DNA of 64,000 bases from positions 1-64,000 of the forward strand of contig CAZNFT010000004.1 of assembly GCA_964572745.1 (NCBI GenBank), read 5' to 3'. The DNA comes from M50B103 sp041667565 (GTDB lineage: Bacteria > Fidelibacterota > Fidelibacteria > Fidelibacterales > Fidelibacteraceae). The position numbers were made by a program, and so were the translations under genes. The notes beneath the pieces are model-generated. The model was not told the origin of the DNA. It saw only the letters and a list, made by a program, of their open reading frames with translations, and did no database searches. Positions 1-8,354 of this stretch are shown one piece after another; the stretch's first letter is position 1; every line of letters starts with the position of its first letter.

Positions 1-45
1 GACCAAATACCAGAAAACGCAAAACGGAAACGGGAAACCGTAAAT
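1..45. repeat. Degenerate purine-rich intergenic repeat, left copy
   Basis: The first bases read GACCAAATACCAGAAAAC and continue A- and G-rich. The reverse complement of 531-585, on the other side of the small gene at 171-527, contains GACCAGATATCAGAAAC. The two tracts therefore form a loose inverted pair around that gene. A similar fragment (GTGACCAGTAAACGGAAATC) lies near 52882. The copy may continue beyond the window edge. Confidence 0.5.
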
Positions 46-86
46 AATATATAATATTAAATAATTTATATTCTTAGTTAAAAAAA

Positions 87-102
87 TGTGACCCTCATCA
101 CA
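87..102. promoter_or_regulatory. Crp/Fnr-family operator candidate, TGTGA-N6-TCACA
   Basis: TGTGACCCTCATCACA is an exact match to the TGTGA-N6-TCACA consensus of CRP-type regulators. A TTAGAT hexamer at 123-128 lies about 28 bp downstream of the operator centre, which would put a start site near -41 as in class II activation. The same 16-mer with two central changes, and nearly the same spacing to TTAGAT, occurs at 34256-34271. The site precedes the four-helix-bundle gene starting at 171. Regulation is inferred. Confidence 0.55.
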
Positions 103-170
103 CTTCATATTCTCTAATTGAATTAGATTAATATCTAAGGTATATTTTTAAAAAATTATGGGGTGACAAA

Positions 171-527
171 ATGAAAACGCATCATGAATTAAAAGTATGG
201 AATGATAGCATCGGTTTAGTTGATGATATTTATGACATAACACTTTCTTTTCCAGATTTTGAAAAACAGGGGCTTGCTTCTCAAATGCAAAGAGCCGCTG
301 TTTCCGTAGCCTCAAATATCGCAGAAGGAGCTACAAGAAACTCGGATAAAAAATTTATTCGTTTCCTTAATTATTCGACTGGATCTATCTCTGAATTAGA
401 GACTCAACTAATCATTGCCCGGAATAGGAAATATGTTCACAACATTGATCAAAACATTGAACTAATTGTAACCATTAGAAAAGAACTCTTTGGATTAATT
501 CGCTATGTCAAAAATAAAACTAAATAA
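171..527 (+). CDS. Four-helix-bundle protein (S23/IVP family)
   Basis: This 118-residue protein matches the family first known from intervening sequences of 23S rRNA genes, and is related in fold to Avd of diversity-generating retroelements. Visible hallmarks are LKVWNDSIGLVDDIYDIT near the N-terminus, SQMQRAAVSVASNIAEG around residues 38-54, and FLNYSTGSISELETQLIIA around 65-85. All are predicted amphipathic helices. No rRNA or reverse transcriptase is nearby, so this is a stand-alone copy. A GGGGTGA Shine-Dalgarno-like tract lies 5 nt before the ATG. Inverted purine-rich repeats flank the gene (1-45 and 531-585), suggesting it moved here as a cassette. The biochemical role of stand-alone copies is not established. 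Confidence 0.85.
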   Translation: MKTHHELKVWNDSIGLVDDIYDITLSFPDFEKQGLASQMQRAAVSVASNIAEGATRNSDKKFIRFLNYSTGSISELETQLIIARNRKYVHNIDQNIELIVTIRKELFGLIRYVKNKTK

Positions 528-530
528 CTT

Positions 531-585
531 GTCTATGTTTTCTGTTTTCTAATATCTGGTTTCTGATATCTGGTCTCCGGTCACT
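531..585. repeat. Degenerate purine/pyrimidine repeat, right copy
   Basis: The tract consists of variants of TTTCTGATATCTGGT. Its reverse complement resembles 1-45, so the four-helix-bundle gene sits between inverted copies. Confidence 0.5.
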
Positions 586-587
586 AA

Positions 588-624
588 TAAAAAAAGCCCC
601 GCATCCAAAAATACGAGGCTTATA
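588..624 (-). terminator. Rho-independent terminator of the prsA-like operon
   Basis: On the minus strand, AAGCCTCGTATTTTTGGATG is followed by CGGGGCTTTTTTTA. This is an imperfect hairpin with a run of seven T, located 52 bp downstream of the stop codon at 676. Confidence 0.75.
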
Positions 625-675
625 TTATTCAAATCATCTAAGTCGCCTTAGGGCCACTTATAGTTCACGTTTTAC

Positions 676-1698
676 TTACAGAGTAAATTTAAATTCGTAT
701 TTAGCAACTAAAGCATCAAGAACCGGTGGGAACGCTGCTTCACGTTTTTGTTCTTCAAGAGCCATTTTGACTTCTTCGCGAACATCTTCAAATTCTTTAC
801 CGTCTTGACGGTCTTCAATTTTGATAATATGGAAACCGTAAGGTGTTTCTACAAGATCAGAAATTGAACCAATGGGAAGTGTGAAACTTGCATCTTCAAA
901 TGTTTGAACCATGCGTCCACGTGTAAAGTTTTCGTATAATCCACCACGTGTTTTGGAACCGGGATCTTCGGAATAGGTTTCGACAAGTGTTACAAAATCT
1001 TCGCCGGCTTTAGCGCGTTTGTTTACATCTTTGGCCAATGTTTTAACTTCTTTGACTTCATCTGGGCTTTTGCCTTCAGTCAAGAAAAGTATGTGACGAA
1101 CGGTTGCTGTTTCTTGTGAATATGTTGCTTTGTTTTGTTCATAACTTTCTCTTAGCTCATCTTCACTAACACTAATATCAATATCTTTTAAAGCGATTTC
1201 TTCAATGTATTTCATGATCAAGAGATTTTTGCGAGTGTCTTCGCGGACAAAATCCAGGTCAATTTCTTGTGCTTTAATCTGTTCAATAAAAGCTTCTTTA
1301 CCACCATTTGGGGCGTAAAGGTTTTTTTCAAGAAAAGTTTCAATACTATCTTTAGAAATAGTTAAACCTTCTGCCGCTGCTTCTTTCAAAAGAATGTCCT
1401 GCTGTGCTTTCAGAGTGACGATCTGCATAATAAAAGATTCAATTCTTGCGGCATCCACATTGTTGATAATATTAATATCACCACGCATACCTTGATATAC
1501 GGATTCCATTATATCTGTGTTCTTTACTTCAAATGCTGAGGTGGTAGCCAAAACAACTGATGTATCGGGTTTCATGTAAGCGATCTTTTCGCCCATGGCG
1601 TTAAAGAAATCGGTCTGGGCTGGGCTAAGACTAACTTTGTCTGAACAGCCCATAAAAGTCATTGCTGCAATAGCCATAATGATTAAGGTCCTTTTCAT
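676..1698 (-). CDS. Peptidylprolyl isomerase lipoprotein, PrsA/parvulin type
   Basis: This 340-residue protein has a lipoprotein signal peptide with cleavage before Cys18 (FMGC). An alpha-helical SurA_N-like chaperone region covers about residues 55-190. A parvulin PpiC domain follows at about 198-300, marked by VRHILFL, YSEDPGSKTRGG and YGFHIIKI. It should assist folding of exported proteins in the periplasm. The ATG has AAAGGA 7 nt upstream and lies 12 bp after the transglutaminase gene, so it is the last gene of the mutL-KOW-transglutaminase-prsA operon, before the terminator at 588-624. It is unrelated in position to the second folding-factor cluster at 9701-13419. Confidence 0.88.
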   Translation of the reverse strand: MKRTLIIMAIAAMTFMGCSDKVSLSPAQTDFFNAMGEKIAYMKPDTSVVLATTSAFEVKNTDIMESVYQGMRGDINIINNVDAARIESFIMQIVTLKAQQDILLKEAAAEGLTISKDSIETFLEKNLYAPNGGKEAFIEQIKAQEIDLDFVREDTRKNLLIMKYIEEIALKDIDISVSEDELRESYEQNKATYSQETATVRHILFLTEGKSPDEVKEVKTLAKDVNKRAKAGEDFVTLVETYSEDPGSKTRGGLYENFTRGRMVQTFEDASFTLPIGSISDLVETPYGFHIIKIEDRQDGKEFEDVREEVKMALEEQKREAAFPPVLDALVAKYEFKFTL

Positions 1699-1710
1699 TT
1701 ATTTTCCTTT

Positions 1711-3132
1711 CTATTGATTAATGTATTCTATGTCTAAATGGTAATCCCACTTGTTAAAGTATAGATTTCCACCTCTCCATTCTACCTCACCACGCTGAAA
1801 ATCAACAGTCTCTGAACGTAGAAATTGCTTTGCGGGATATAGGACCCGACCATAATCGTCATTAACGATCAGACGATAAGCATCAATTCCACCGAGATAA
1901 AATTCTTTAGCATTTTTTCCTTCTAATTCCTGGCGACCAAATGACTGATCCACCGAAACCCAACCGGGTCCTTCAAAATAGACCAGTCCCCAATCATGCA
2001 GATTCTTGCTGCCGGGATGAAGCATCCAGCCACTTTCCCAACGTGCGGGAATTCCGTTATAACGGCAAAGAACCATGAATAAAAGTGTTACCTGGCCACA
2101 ATCTCCATGATGGTTGGCAATTACATAGTCGGGAATGTTCTCAAGAGTGGAATATTCGCGAGCACCGGCCCAAGGATAATTATCTGATATATAATTGAAA
2201 ATCTTTTTAGCGATCTGATAGGGATCTTTTTCATCACCGACGATCTTTTCAGACAAAGCTTTAACAGAAGGTGTAAATAGCAAATGCGGATCGCGCTCGG
2301 CGGTATATTTTTTATATTCTTCATTGCTTTTATTGTAAGCTTTAATCTCAGCATTTTCCAGGTCAACCCATCTTGGTCGATTTGTTGTCGAGAATTCTAT
2401 TTCGAATTTGCTTTCTTCACCGGCAACAGCAGGTTTTTGCATATAAACCGTACGATGAGCTTGTGAGTTTGGTGCAAGAATATAATCGTCCTGAGAAGCA
2501 AAAAGTAATTTTACATCTTGTTGACGAGGATCGCCTTCTCTGGGAAAAGGTAGCCAGCAACGGATGATCTCACCCTCTGGGACTGCATCTGCATCAACGG
2601 TCAGCGTGTATTTGAATTTCATTTTAACGGGATCACCTAATATTTCTCCGGTCTTTTGAGCTTTATCAAGTACCTCGGGAATATAATGTTCCAAAAAACT
2701 TTCTGTATTGCTTTTTTGTTCTCCATCTTTTTCGATCTTTTTGGCTTTTGCTGCTTTATCAATTCTAAAAAGATTTGCATGAGACCTTGCAAAATAGCGT
2801 TTTTCTCCATTAATGATCATATTTTCTAAAGCATTGCTCTCTTCCCAAGAACGCATCTGTGCATCACTTAGCTCAGGATAGTAATTCTTAATATAGTCAA
2901 GAACATCTTCACGGGATTTATTAAAGTCTAATTCTATCCGATGAAGTATATCTGCTTTTTCTTCTAATTCAATTCTTTCAAGTGCTGTCAATTCACCTGA
3001 GCCAATAGCTTTATTTATCTGTTTAACTGCCATTTGATACTGCCCCTTTTCAATTTTTTCATCAATAGAAGAGCATGCGCTCAATAAGAAAATTAAACTT
3101 AACACAAAAAAATGGACACTTAATCGTTTCAC
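1711..3132 (-). CDS. Transglutaminase-domain lipoprotein
   Basis: The 473-residue product starts with GTG behind a GGAG site and carries a lipobox ending in LLSAC, with Cys20 as lipidation site. The C-terminal half is a transglutaminase-like core. A Cys345 in HGDCGQVT, a His379 in NLHDWG and an Asp395 in WVSVDQ form the expected Cys-His-Asp triad. The middle region (170-260) looks like a beta-rich domain. Such bacterial proteins are usually cysteine peptidase-like enzymes acting in the periplasm, and no substrate can be inferred. It is co-directional with, and within 12 bp of, genes on both sides. Confidence 0.85.
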   Translation of the reverse strand: MKRLSVHFFVLSLIFLLSACSSIDEKIEKGQYQMAVKQINKAIGSGELTALERIELEEKADILHRIELDFNKSREDVLDYIKNYYPELSDAQMRSWEESNALENMIINGEKRYFARSHANLFRIDKAAKAKKIEKDGEQKSNTESFLEHYIPEVLDKAQKTGEILGDPVKMKFKYTLTVDADAVPEGEIIRCWLPFPREGDPRQQDVKLLFASQDDYILAPNSQAHRTVYMQKPAVAGEESKFEIEFSTTNRPRWVDLENAEIKAYNKSNEEYKKYTAERDPHLLFTPSVKALSEKIVGDEKDPYQIAKKIFNYISDNYPWAGAREYSTLENIPDYVIANHHGDCGQVTLLFMVLCRYNGIPARWESGWMLHPGSKNLHDWGLVYFEGPGWVSVDQSFGRQELEGKNAKEFYLGGIDAYRLIVNDDYGRVLYPAKQFLRSETVDFQRGEVEWRGGNLYFNKWDYHLDIEYINQ

Positions 3133-3141
3133 TGCAGACTC

Positions 3142-4269
3142 CTATTTTTTCTCTATCATTTCAAGATTAGCGCGAGGAAGCAATACTTCTTTTTTGCTAT
3201 CGTAAAGCCTTACTTTTGCAACGCGTGCTAAAGAACCGGATTCAAGTCTTTTAAGTTCATGAGGCAGATCGGTGACTTCACCAAGCATGCCAAAATATGG
3301 GGAGCGAATGACACGAACCTCAGCTCCAATATCCATTCCAAATAATTCGGCTTTAGATTCATCTATCTTGGTTTTTCCATCAAGAGGAATAATAATTTCC
3401 GGGCGAATAACACCTGCACGGATCTGGGTTGCCCCATTTACTGATGCCATTTTACCTTCATGGGATTTTAGCAAATCAAAGGTCAGATCTGCCATGCCAA
3501 CTTCGCCGAAACCTTCGGTAATGATCAAGGTTGTACCGATCTCTTCTTGTCCGGTAATTGCAACACCAATATCATAACCCACAATACTTTTAATATCTGA
3601 ATAGTTAAAACCACCAACAACAACGGCAATAGCTCCGACTTTTTCAGCCTTCTTGAAAGCTTCTAAAGAAAGAAAAGAACCTCCAACAAGCACTTTATCT
3701 TTATCATCTTCAGTGATCATATCTGCTGTAATAGGTGTAGTTGTATCTTGTGTAAGTATTTTAATTATTCCGCGGCATTCACCACCAATACCAAAAATAC
3801 CTTGAATAAATGAGGCGGCTGTTGAAACCTCGACGCCTTCATTTTCAATAATATCTGTGATCTCTCCGCCTATATAGGCCTGAACAGAGACTGGAATAGG
3901 TGCTTCGCGAATAATTGCCTGACCGGTGATCTTTGAAACAGACTCCAAAGTACCGGTTGCGGGGGAGATCGCTTTTGTCTTAAATAAGCCAAATATACCC
4001 GATGTTTCGGCAATAAGATCGCCCTTGTTCAGGCTATCGCCGACTTGTTTGATCAAAAGATCGGGAATTTCCGAAGAATCTATATTCAACATATTCGCTA
4101 AATTTACAGGAATAACATTTCCCGGTAGATTGGTTGTCGCCACTACATCTTCAGCTTTAACCTTATCTCCCTTTTTAACCACAACTTCACCAATGAGTGG
4201 AAGACGGCGGATTTTTTGAACCACAGTCTTTTTAATGACTTTTAATCCTGGTGTATATGCATGTGCCAT
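3142..4269 (-). CDS. Conserved MutL-associated protein with sandwich-hybrid and KOW-like regions
   Basis: I do not know a function for this 375-residue protein. The N-terminal part (about 15-120) shows spaced glycine turns, VVVKKGDKVKAEDVVA, VGDSLNKGDLIAE and SPATGTLESV. This pattern is typical of barrel-sandwich-hybrid (lipoyl/biotinyl-like) folds, but there is no modifiable MKM-type lysine. The middle contains glycine-rich hydrophobic segments such as VLVGGSFL and AIAVVVGGF. The C-terminus (about 315-372) resembles a KOW motif (SPYFGMLGEVTDLP). There is no signal peptide, so it is probably cytoplasmic. The strong AAAGGAG site fixes the ATG. It follows the MutL-type ATPase by 40 bp, and I recall this pairing from other FCB-type genomes. 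Confidence 0.6.
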   Translation of the reverse strand: MAHAYTPGLKVIKKTVVQKIRRLPLIGEVVVKKGDKVKAEDVVATTNLPGNVIPVNLANMLNIDSSEIPDLLIKQVGDSLNKGDLIAETSGIFGLFKTKAISPATGTLESVSKITGQAIIREAPIPVSVQAYIGGEITDIIENEGVEVSTAASFIQGIFGIGGECRGIIKILTQDTTTPITADMITEDDKDKVLVGGSFLSLEAFKKAEKVGAIAVVVGGFNYSDIKSIVGYDIGVAITGQEEIGTTLIITEGFGEVGMADLTFDLLKSHEGKMASVNGATQIRAGVIRPEIIIPLDGKTKIDESKAELFGMDIGAEVRVIRSPYFGMLGEVTDLPHELKRLESGSLARVAKVRLYDSKKEVLLPRANLEMIEKK

Positions 4270-4309
4270 TTTTTCTCCTTTATCGCAAATATTGAAGCAT
4301 GTGCCTCAA

Positions 4310-6127
4310 TTATTTATCCTCAAATTCATTGACGCTTTTACTCCATTCCTGAAGCTTTGCTACTCGTTCGGCTGGGTTTTCAGGAAGAACAAAAGGACGG
4401 CGTCCGCGGGCATCAATGATAATTCCAACAAGACCGCCATAGATTTTCGTTTTTACAACCTGTCCGGGACCAGCGCCCACATCAACACCGCGAGCAGGTG
4501 TGATCTCGGCTTCAATAGCTTCATAAGGAGCTTTAAAAAGTTCCATATCACCAAGAGTGTAAGCCTTATCAACAACTCTTCCATCGGGAAGTGTAAAATT
4601 GATTCGCATATATTCTTTACCGGGTTTAATAGGACCAACGGGAGCAATACATGTACCAAGTCTTAAGAGACAATCTTTTTTAAACACTTCGGCAGCAGCT
4701 TTTACGTGAACTACTGAAAGTACACCCAACTGAGGCATCATAAAAATAGAATCCACGGCAAGTTGAGTAATACCTTCGGGAAGGAAAGCATCTATCATCA
4801 TGCGAGCCGACTGATGACGGCGAGGTGCATGGGATAAAACACCACCGGATCCGACAAGAATATCCAGATCCATCATGTTTACTAGAGTTTCACCGGAAGC
4901 ACTCTGATCGAAAGCATCTGAAATTGTTCTTTCTTTTTGAACACCTTTTAAACCCACTGCAAATTCTTTATGTTGAATAAATGACAGGCGTAATGCTTCG
5001 CGTGCAATAGCTTGCTCAATTTTTAATTCTTCCAGCGACTGAGGAATAGTGGTAGGACGGATCATCTTGTTACCAATACGATTTCTTAGATCCACTTCAT
5101 CGATCTCAAAAGGCACCCAACGTAAAATATTGGGAAGTGTAGCAGAAGCTAAAACATTTGAAATAGAGTATGACATTCCCAGATTGGCTGAAACCGTTCT
5201 ATTAAAAACCGGCTTGCCTTTTTCAAGATCTTTAAAGACCGAGAAAACATCTGTGGTTGCACCACCGATATCAACACCTAAAACCGTAATGTCTTCTTTA
5301 CGTGCTATAACCTGCATAATTTCGCCTACTGCACCCGGTGTTGGCATAATAGGAGCATCGGTCATTGCCATTAATTTTTTATATCCCGGCGCCTGGGCCA
5401 TAACATGCTCCATGAACAGATCATGGATCTTATCACGAGCCGGACCAAGATTTTCTCTTTCAAGAACTGGACGAAGATTTGGAACTATGCTCAGATCGGT
5501 AACGTCTTTTAAATTTTTCTCTATTTCAGCATTGGCTTTTTGATTTCCGGCAAAAATAACAGGAAGTTTATAGCTGATACCCAAACGCGGTTTTGGACTG
5601 GCCGCTTTTAAGAGCTCAGACATTTCCACAACGCCCTTGATGTTGCCATTGTCGGTTCCACCTGAAAGCAGGATCATATCGGGACGAAGATGGCGAATTC
5701 TTTGTATTTTCTGGTGAGGAAGTCGTCCATCGTTAGATGCAAGGACATCCATAACAATAGCCCCTGCACCCAAGGCGGCTCGTTCAGCGGATTCGGCACT
5801 CATAGCTTTAACAATTCCAGATACCACCATTTGTAAACCACCACCGGCAGATGATGTTGATATATATATATCTACGCCCTTATCACCTTGTTGGGGTGTA
5901 ATAATATGGTCGCCCTCCAATAATTGGCGTCCGCAAAGTTCTTCAACTTCTTTTGCGGCGTTTAAAACCCCTTTAGTTACATCTTCAAATGGAGCTTCAA
6001 CTGTTGTTGGTGCTTCACCACGAACAACAAGCCTGTATTCGTCACCCTGTTTTTCAATAAGAATGGCTTTTGTTGTTGTACTCCCACAATCCGTTGCAAG
6101 TATTGATTTGATTGCTTCCGGTTTCAT
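4310..6127 (-). CDS. MutL/GlmL-type ASKHA ATPase (glutamate mutase L family)
   Basis: The 605-residue protein has the ASKHA (actin/Hsp70/sugar kinase) nucleotide-binding signature. Phosphate-1 motif DCGSTTTK is at 13-20, phosphate-2 VLGVDIGGATTDVF at 282-295, and adenosine motif DILVGSGGVLSHAP at 422-435. It belongs to the MutL family named for the protein encoded between mutS and mutE of the coenzyme B12-dependent glutamate mutase cluster, often regarded as a repair or activation ATPase. It has no relation to mismatch-repair MutL. No glutamate mutase subunit is encoded in the window. The partner appears to be the sandwich/KOW protein immediately downstream. The ATG is preceded by GAGGAC. Confidence 0.85.
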   Translation of the reverse strand: MKPEAIKSILATDCGSTTTKAILIEKQGDEYRLVVRGEAPTTVEAPFEDVTKGVLNAAKEVEELCGRQLLEGDHIITPQQGDKGVDIYISTSSAGGGLQMVVSGIVKAMSAESAERAALGAGAIVMDVLASNDGRLPHQKIQRIRHLRPDMILLSGGTDNGNIKGVVEMSELLKAASPKPRLGISYKLPVIFAGNQKANAEIEKNLKDVTDLSIVPNLRPVLERENLGPARDKIHDLFMEHVMAQAPGYKKLMAMTDAPIMPTPGAVGEIMQVIARKEDITVLGVDIGGATTDVFSVFKDLEKGKPVFNRTVSANLGMSYSISNVLASATLPNILRWVPFEIDEVDLRNRIGNKMIRPTTIPQSLEELKIEQAIAREALRLSFIQHKEFAVGLKGVQKERTISDAFDQSASGETLVNMMDLDILVGSGGVLSHAPRRHQSARMMIDAFLPEGITQLAVDSIFMMPQLGVLSVVHVKAAAEVFKKDCLLRLGTCIAPVGPIKPGKEYMRINFTLPDGRVVDKAYTLGDMELFKAPYEAIEAEITPARGVDVGAGPGQVVKTKIYGGLVGIIIDARGRRPFVLPENPAERVAKLQEWSKSVNEFEDK

Positions 6128-6235
6128 AAAGTCCTCATTTTTAATTCTTCATGCACAAGGGCATAATATATAATTTTTTTGCTCTAATCCTAAACAAGTA
6201 AGTAATCTACTAATTTTTTTGAATAAAAAAACAGC

Positions 6236-7057
6236 TTAAACAAAAAATTTTATGTAGGTATATATCCAAAATAATGGTGCGACAACTGCAAGTGAATCAA
6301 ATCGGTCAAGAAATCCGCCATGTTCCAACAATATTCCGGAGGAATCTTTTACGCCAATATCGCGCTTTATCTTCGATTCAACCAGATCTCCCATTTGTCC
6401 AAAAACTCCAGACATAATAGCGATCATAAAATAATCAAAAGCATGAAAAATGGGAATAAAATCTATCCTCCAAAGGATGAACATAGTGATAGAGCAAAAC
6501 ACCAAACCTCCAATGGCGCCCTCAATTGTTTTTTTGGGGCTCACCGAAGGGAAAAGCGGATGCTTACCAAAAAGCTTACCGACATAAAAGGCAAAAATAT
6601 CTGTAGCAAAAACGCCGGCAATCAAAGCGATCACAATATGTCTGCCAATATCAATATTTCCAGGTATGCTTATGCCTCTTAACAATATCAGCGACCCTAA
6701 ACTAAGTCCGGGATAGACAATAGATCCTATGCCAACAAATGACATTTTTACAAACTCTGTGTTTTTATAGACCAAAAGAGAAAAATTTGTGAATATAGCT
6801 GTAAAAAGTAAGATCATTAAAATAAAATCAAAATGACCAAAGAACATTGCCCACATGCATAGCGGAGTTGAAATCATGGTCAAAACCATCAAAAGCCGCG
6901 GGGGAAACTGCACCATTTTTAAAAGTTCGTACTGAGATAATGTTGCGATCAATGCTACGATGACTAAAAACCAATAACCTCCAAACCAGGCGCCGGCCAC
7001 AATAATGGGTGCCCCAAGAAATCCTATTATTAATCTTTGTTTATGTGATCTTTTCAT
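6236..7057 (-). CDS. cdsA: Phosphatidate cytidylyltransferase
   Basis: This enzyme makes CDP-diacylglycerol from phosphatidate and CTP at the inner membrane. The protein has about eight hydrophobic segments. The C-terminal CDP-DAG synthase signature reads GDLVESKIKRDIGVKDSSG, followed by HGGFLDRFDS. SPKKTIEGAIGG upstream is also typical of the family. I start at the MKRSHK methionine (7057) because GAGGAA lies 8 nt before it. An in-frame ATG 39 bp upstream would add an unlikely hydrophilic extension. It lies 51 bp after recF. Confidence 0.93.
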   Translation of the reverse strand: MKRSHKQRLIIGFLGAPIIVAGAWFGGYWFLVIVALIATLSQYELLKMVQFPPRLLMVLTMISTPLCMWAMFFGHFDFILMILLFTAIFTNFSLLVYKNTEFVKMSFVGIGSIVYPGLSLGSLILLRGISIPGNIDIGRHIVIALIAGVFATDIFAFYVGKLFGKHPLFPSVSPKKTIEGAIGGLVFCSITMFILWRIDFIPIFHAFDYFMIAIMSGVFGQMGDLVESKIKRDIGVKDSSGILLEHGGFLDRFDSLAVVAPLFWIYTYIKFFV

Positions 7058-7108
7058 GTTTTTTATTCCTCGTTTAATATATGAATTGCATTGCATTTAG
7101 GGAATACT

Positions 7109-8209
7109 TTATTGGCAAATCTCTATAATGTTTAGCGCTTTTTCGTCTTTGTTTATATCACGAAGCCTTAAATCGCTTGAATCCGTTGTAGTGATCAACA
7201 CCTGTTTCATATTTAAGATCTTTTCAACGATCTTTTGAGTATTGCTGACATCTAATTCCGCAAAAAGGTCATCAAGCAAATAGATGGCATCTTTTTTGTG
7301 AACTTTTTTAATTATAGTGCCTTCAGCCAGTTTTAACATAGTCATCCAGATCTTGTGCTCCCCTTGAGATGCAAAATGTATCAGAGGTCGCTCATTTCTA
7401 AAAAAATTAAATTTATCGTAATTGCATCCTTGCATGGTCCTTTTTAAAATAATTTCTTTGTCTATGTTATTTTTACTTTCCGACATGTATTCGGCTATAA
7501 AATTTTCTTCGTTTTCTGTTTTCAAAAAGGGAATAAATCCAATACTTCCTATACTTCCATTTGTGAATGTGCTTTGATACAATTCTTCTAATTCCCGATT
7601 GAACATTTCGCAATATTTTTGCCTTAAAGATGAAATTTTATAAGCAAGTGGATACAATTGTTCGTCGTAAATATCTAATTGCGTATCGTAGGAATAGCTT
7701 TTCATTTCATTCAATTGTTTTAAATAGGCATTTCGCATTTTAAGTAAACGTTGATAACGCATCAGGTCATCCAAGTATGATTTGGATATCTGTGATATAA
7801 AACGATCAAAATAAATTCTGCGTTCCATATTTGCCCCTGCGGTGACCTTAAAATCTTCGGGAGACTGAAAGACAATGGGAAAAACGCCAATAATATCAGA
7901 AAAACGCTTCATGTTTTCTTCATCAAAAATAAATCTTTTTCCCTGACCCTTAAGAAAGTTAGCCTGTGCATGTTCATAAAGAACATCTTCCCAAAAACTT
8001 TGTATCTGAAAAAAATCTTCACCTTCTTTTAGCATATCAATATCCTTAGGTGCTTTAAAAGATTTTGTAAAAGCGGTAAAATATATAGCTTCTAAAACAG
8101 ATGTTTTTCCTACACCATTTTTCCCAAGAATAATATTTACGCCCGGAGAAAAATCTATGGTTTTTTCTTTGAAAATCCTGAAATTTTTTAATTTTATCTT
8201 TGTGATCAT
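7109..8209 (-). CDS. recF: DNA replication and repair protein RecF
   Basis: The 366-residue SMC-like ATPase helps load RecA at single-strand gaps. Walker A GKNGVGKTS is at about residues 29-37, and Walker B plus signature AIYLLDDLFAELD is near residues 310-325. The N-terminal IKLKNFRIF is characteristic. It lies downstream of dnaN on the same strand, the standard dnaA-dnaN-recF order, but 145 bp away and beyond a strong hairpin, so it may have its own promoter. Confidence 0.95.
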   Translation of the reverse strand: MITKIKLKNFRIFKEKTIDFSPGVNIILGKNGVGKTSVLEAIYFTAFTKSFKAPKDIDMLKEGEDFFQIQSFWEDVLYEHAQANFLKGQGKRFIFDEENMKRFSDIIGVFPIVFQSPEDFKVTAGANMERRIYFDRFISQISKSYLDDLMRYQRLLKMRNAYLKQLNEMKSYSYDTQLDIYDEQLYPLAYKISSLRQKYCEMFNRELEELYQSTFTNGSIGSIGFIPFLKTENEENFIAEYMSESKNNIDKEIILKRTMQGCNYDKFNFFRNERPLIHFASQGEHKIWMTMLKLAEGTIIKKVHKKDAIYLLDDLFAELDVSNTQKIVEKILNMKQVLITTTDSSDLRLRDINKDEKALNIIEICQ

Positions 8210-8301
8210 TTTTTTATAAAATACTTTTTCTAATATAGAAATATTATTTTCAATAAGAGATGTGTTTTTTGACTATTTCATGAATAATGTCTCTTGCAAT
8301 A

Positions 8302-8334
8302 TAAAAACGCCTGAACAATGTTCAAGCGTTTTAA
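8302..8334 (-). terminator. Bidirectional terminator between dnaN and recF
   Basis: AAAACGCCTGAACA pairs with TGTTCAAGCGTTTT with one mismatch, with T runs on both strands. It lies 20 bp downstream of the dnaN stop codon, so dnaN-recF readthrough should be partial at most. Confidence 0.8.
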
Positions 8335-8354
8335 AAAAATTATTTATGCTGTAT

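Noticed and set aside
171..527. Avd protein of a diversity-generating retroelement
   Set aside because: There is no reverse transcriptase, template repeat or variable repeat nearby. The short S23/IVP form fits better.
4310..6127. DNA mismatch-repair MutL
   Set aside because: The protein has ASKHA motifs (DCGSTTTK, VDIGGATTD), not a GHKL ATPase. Only the family name is shared.
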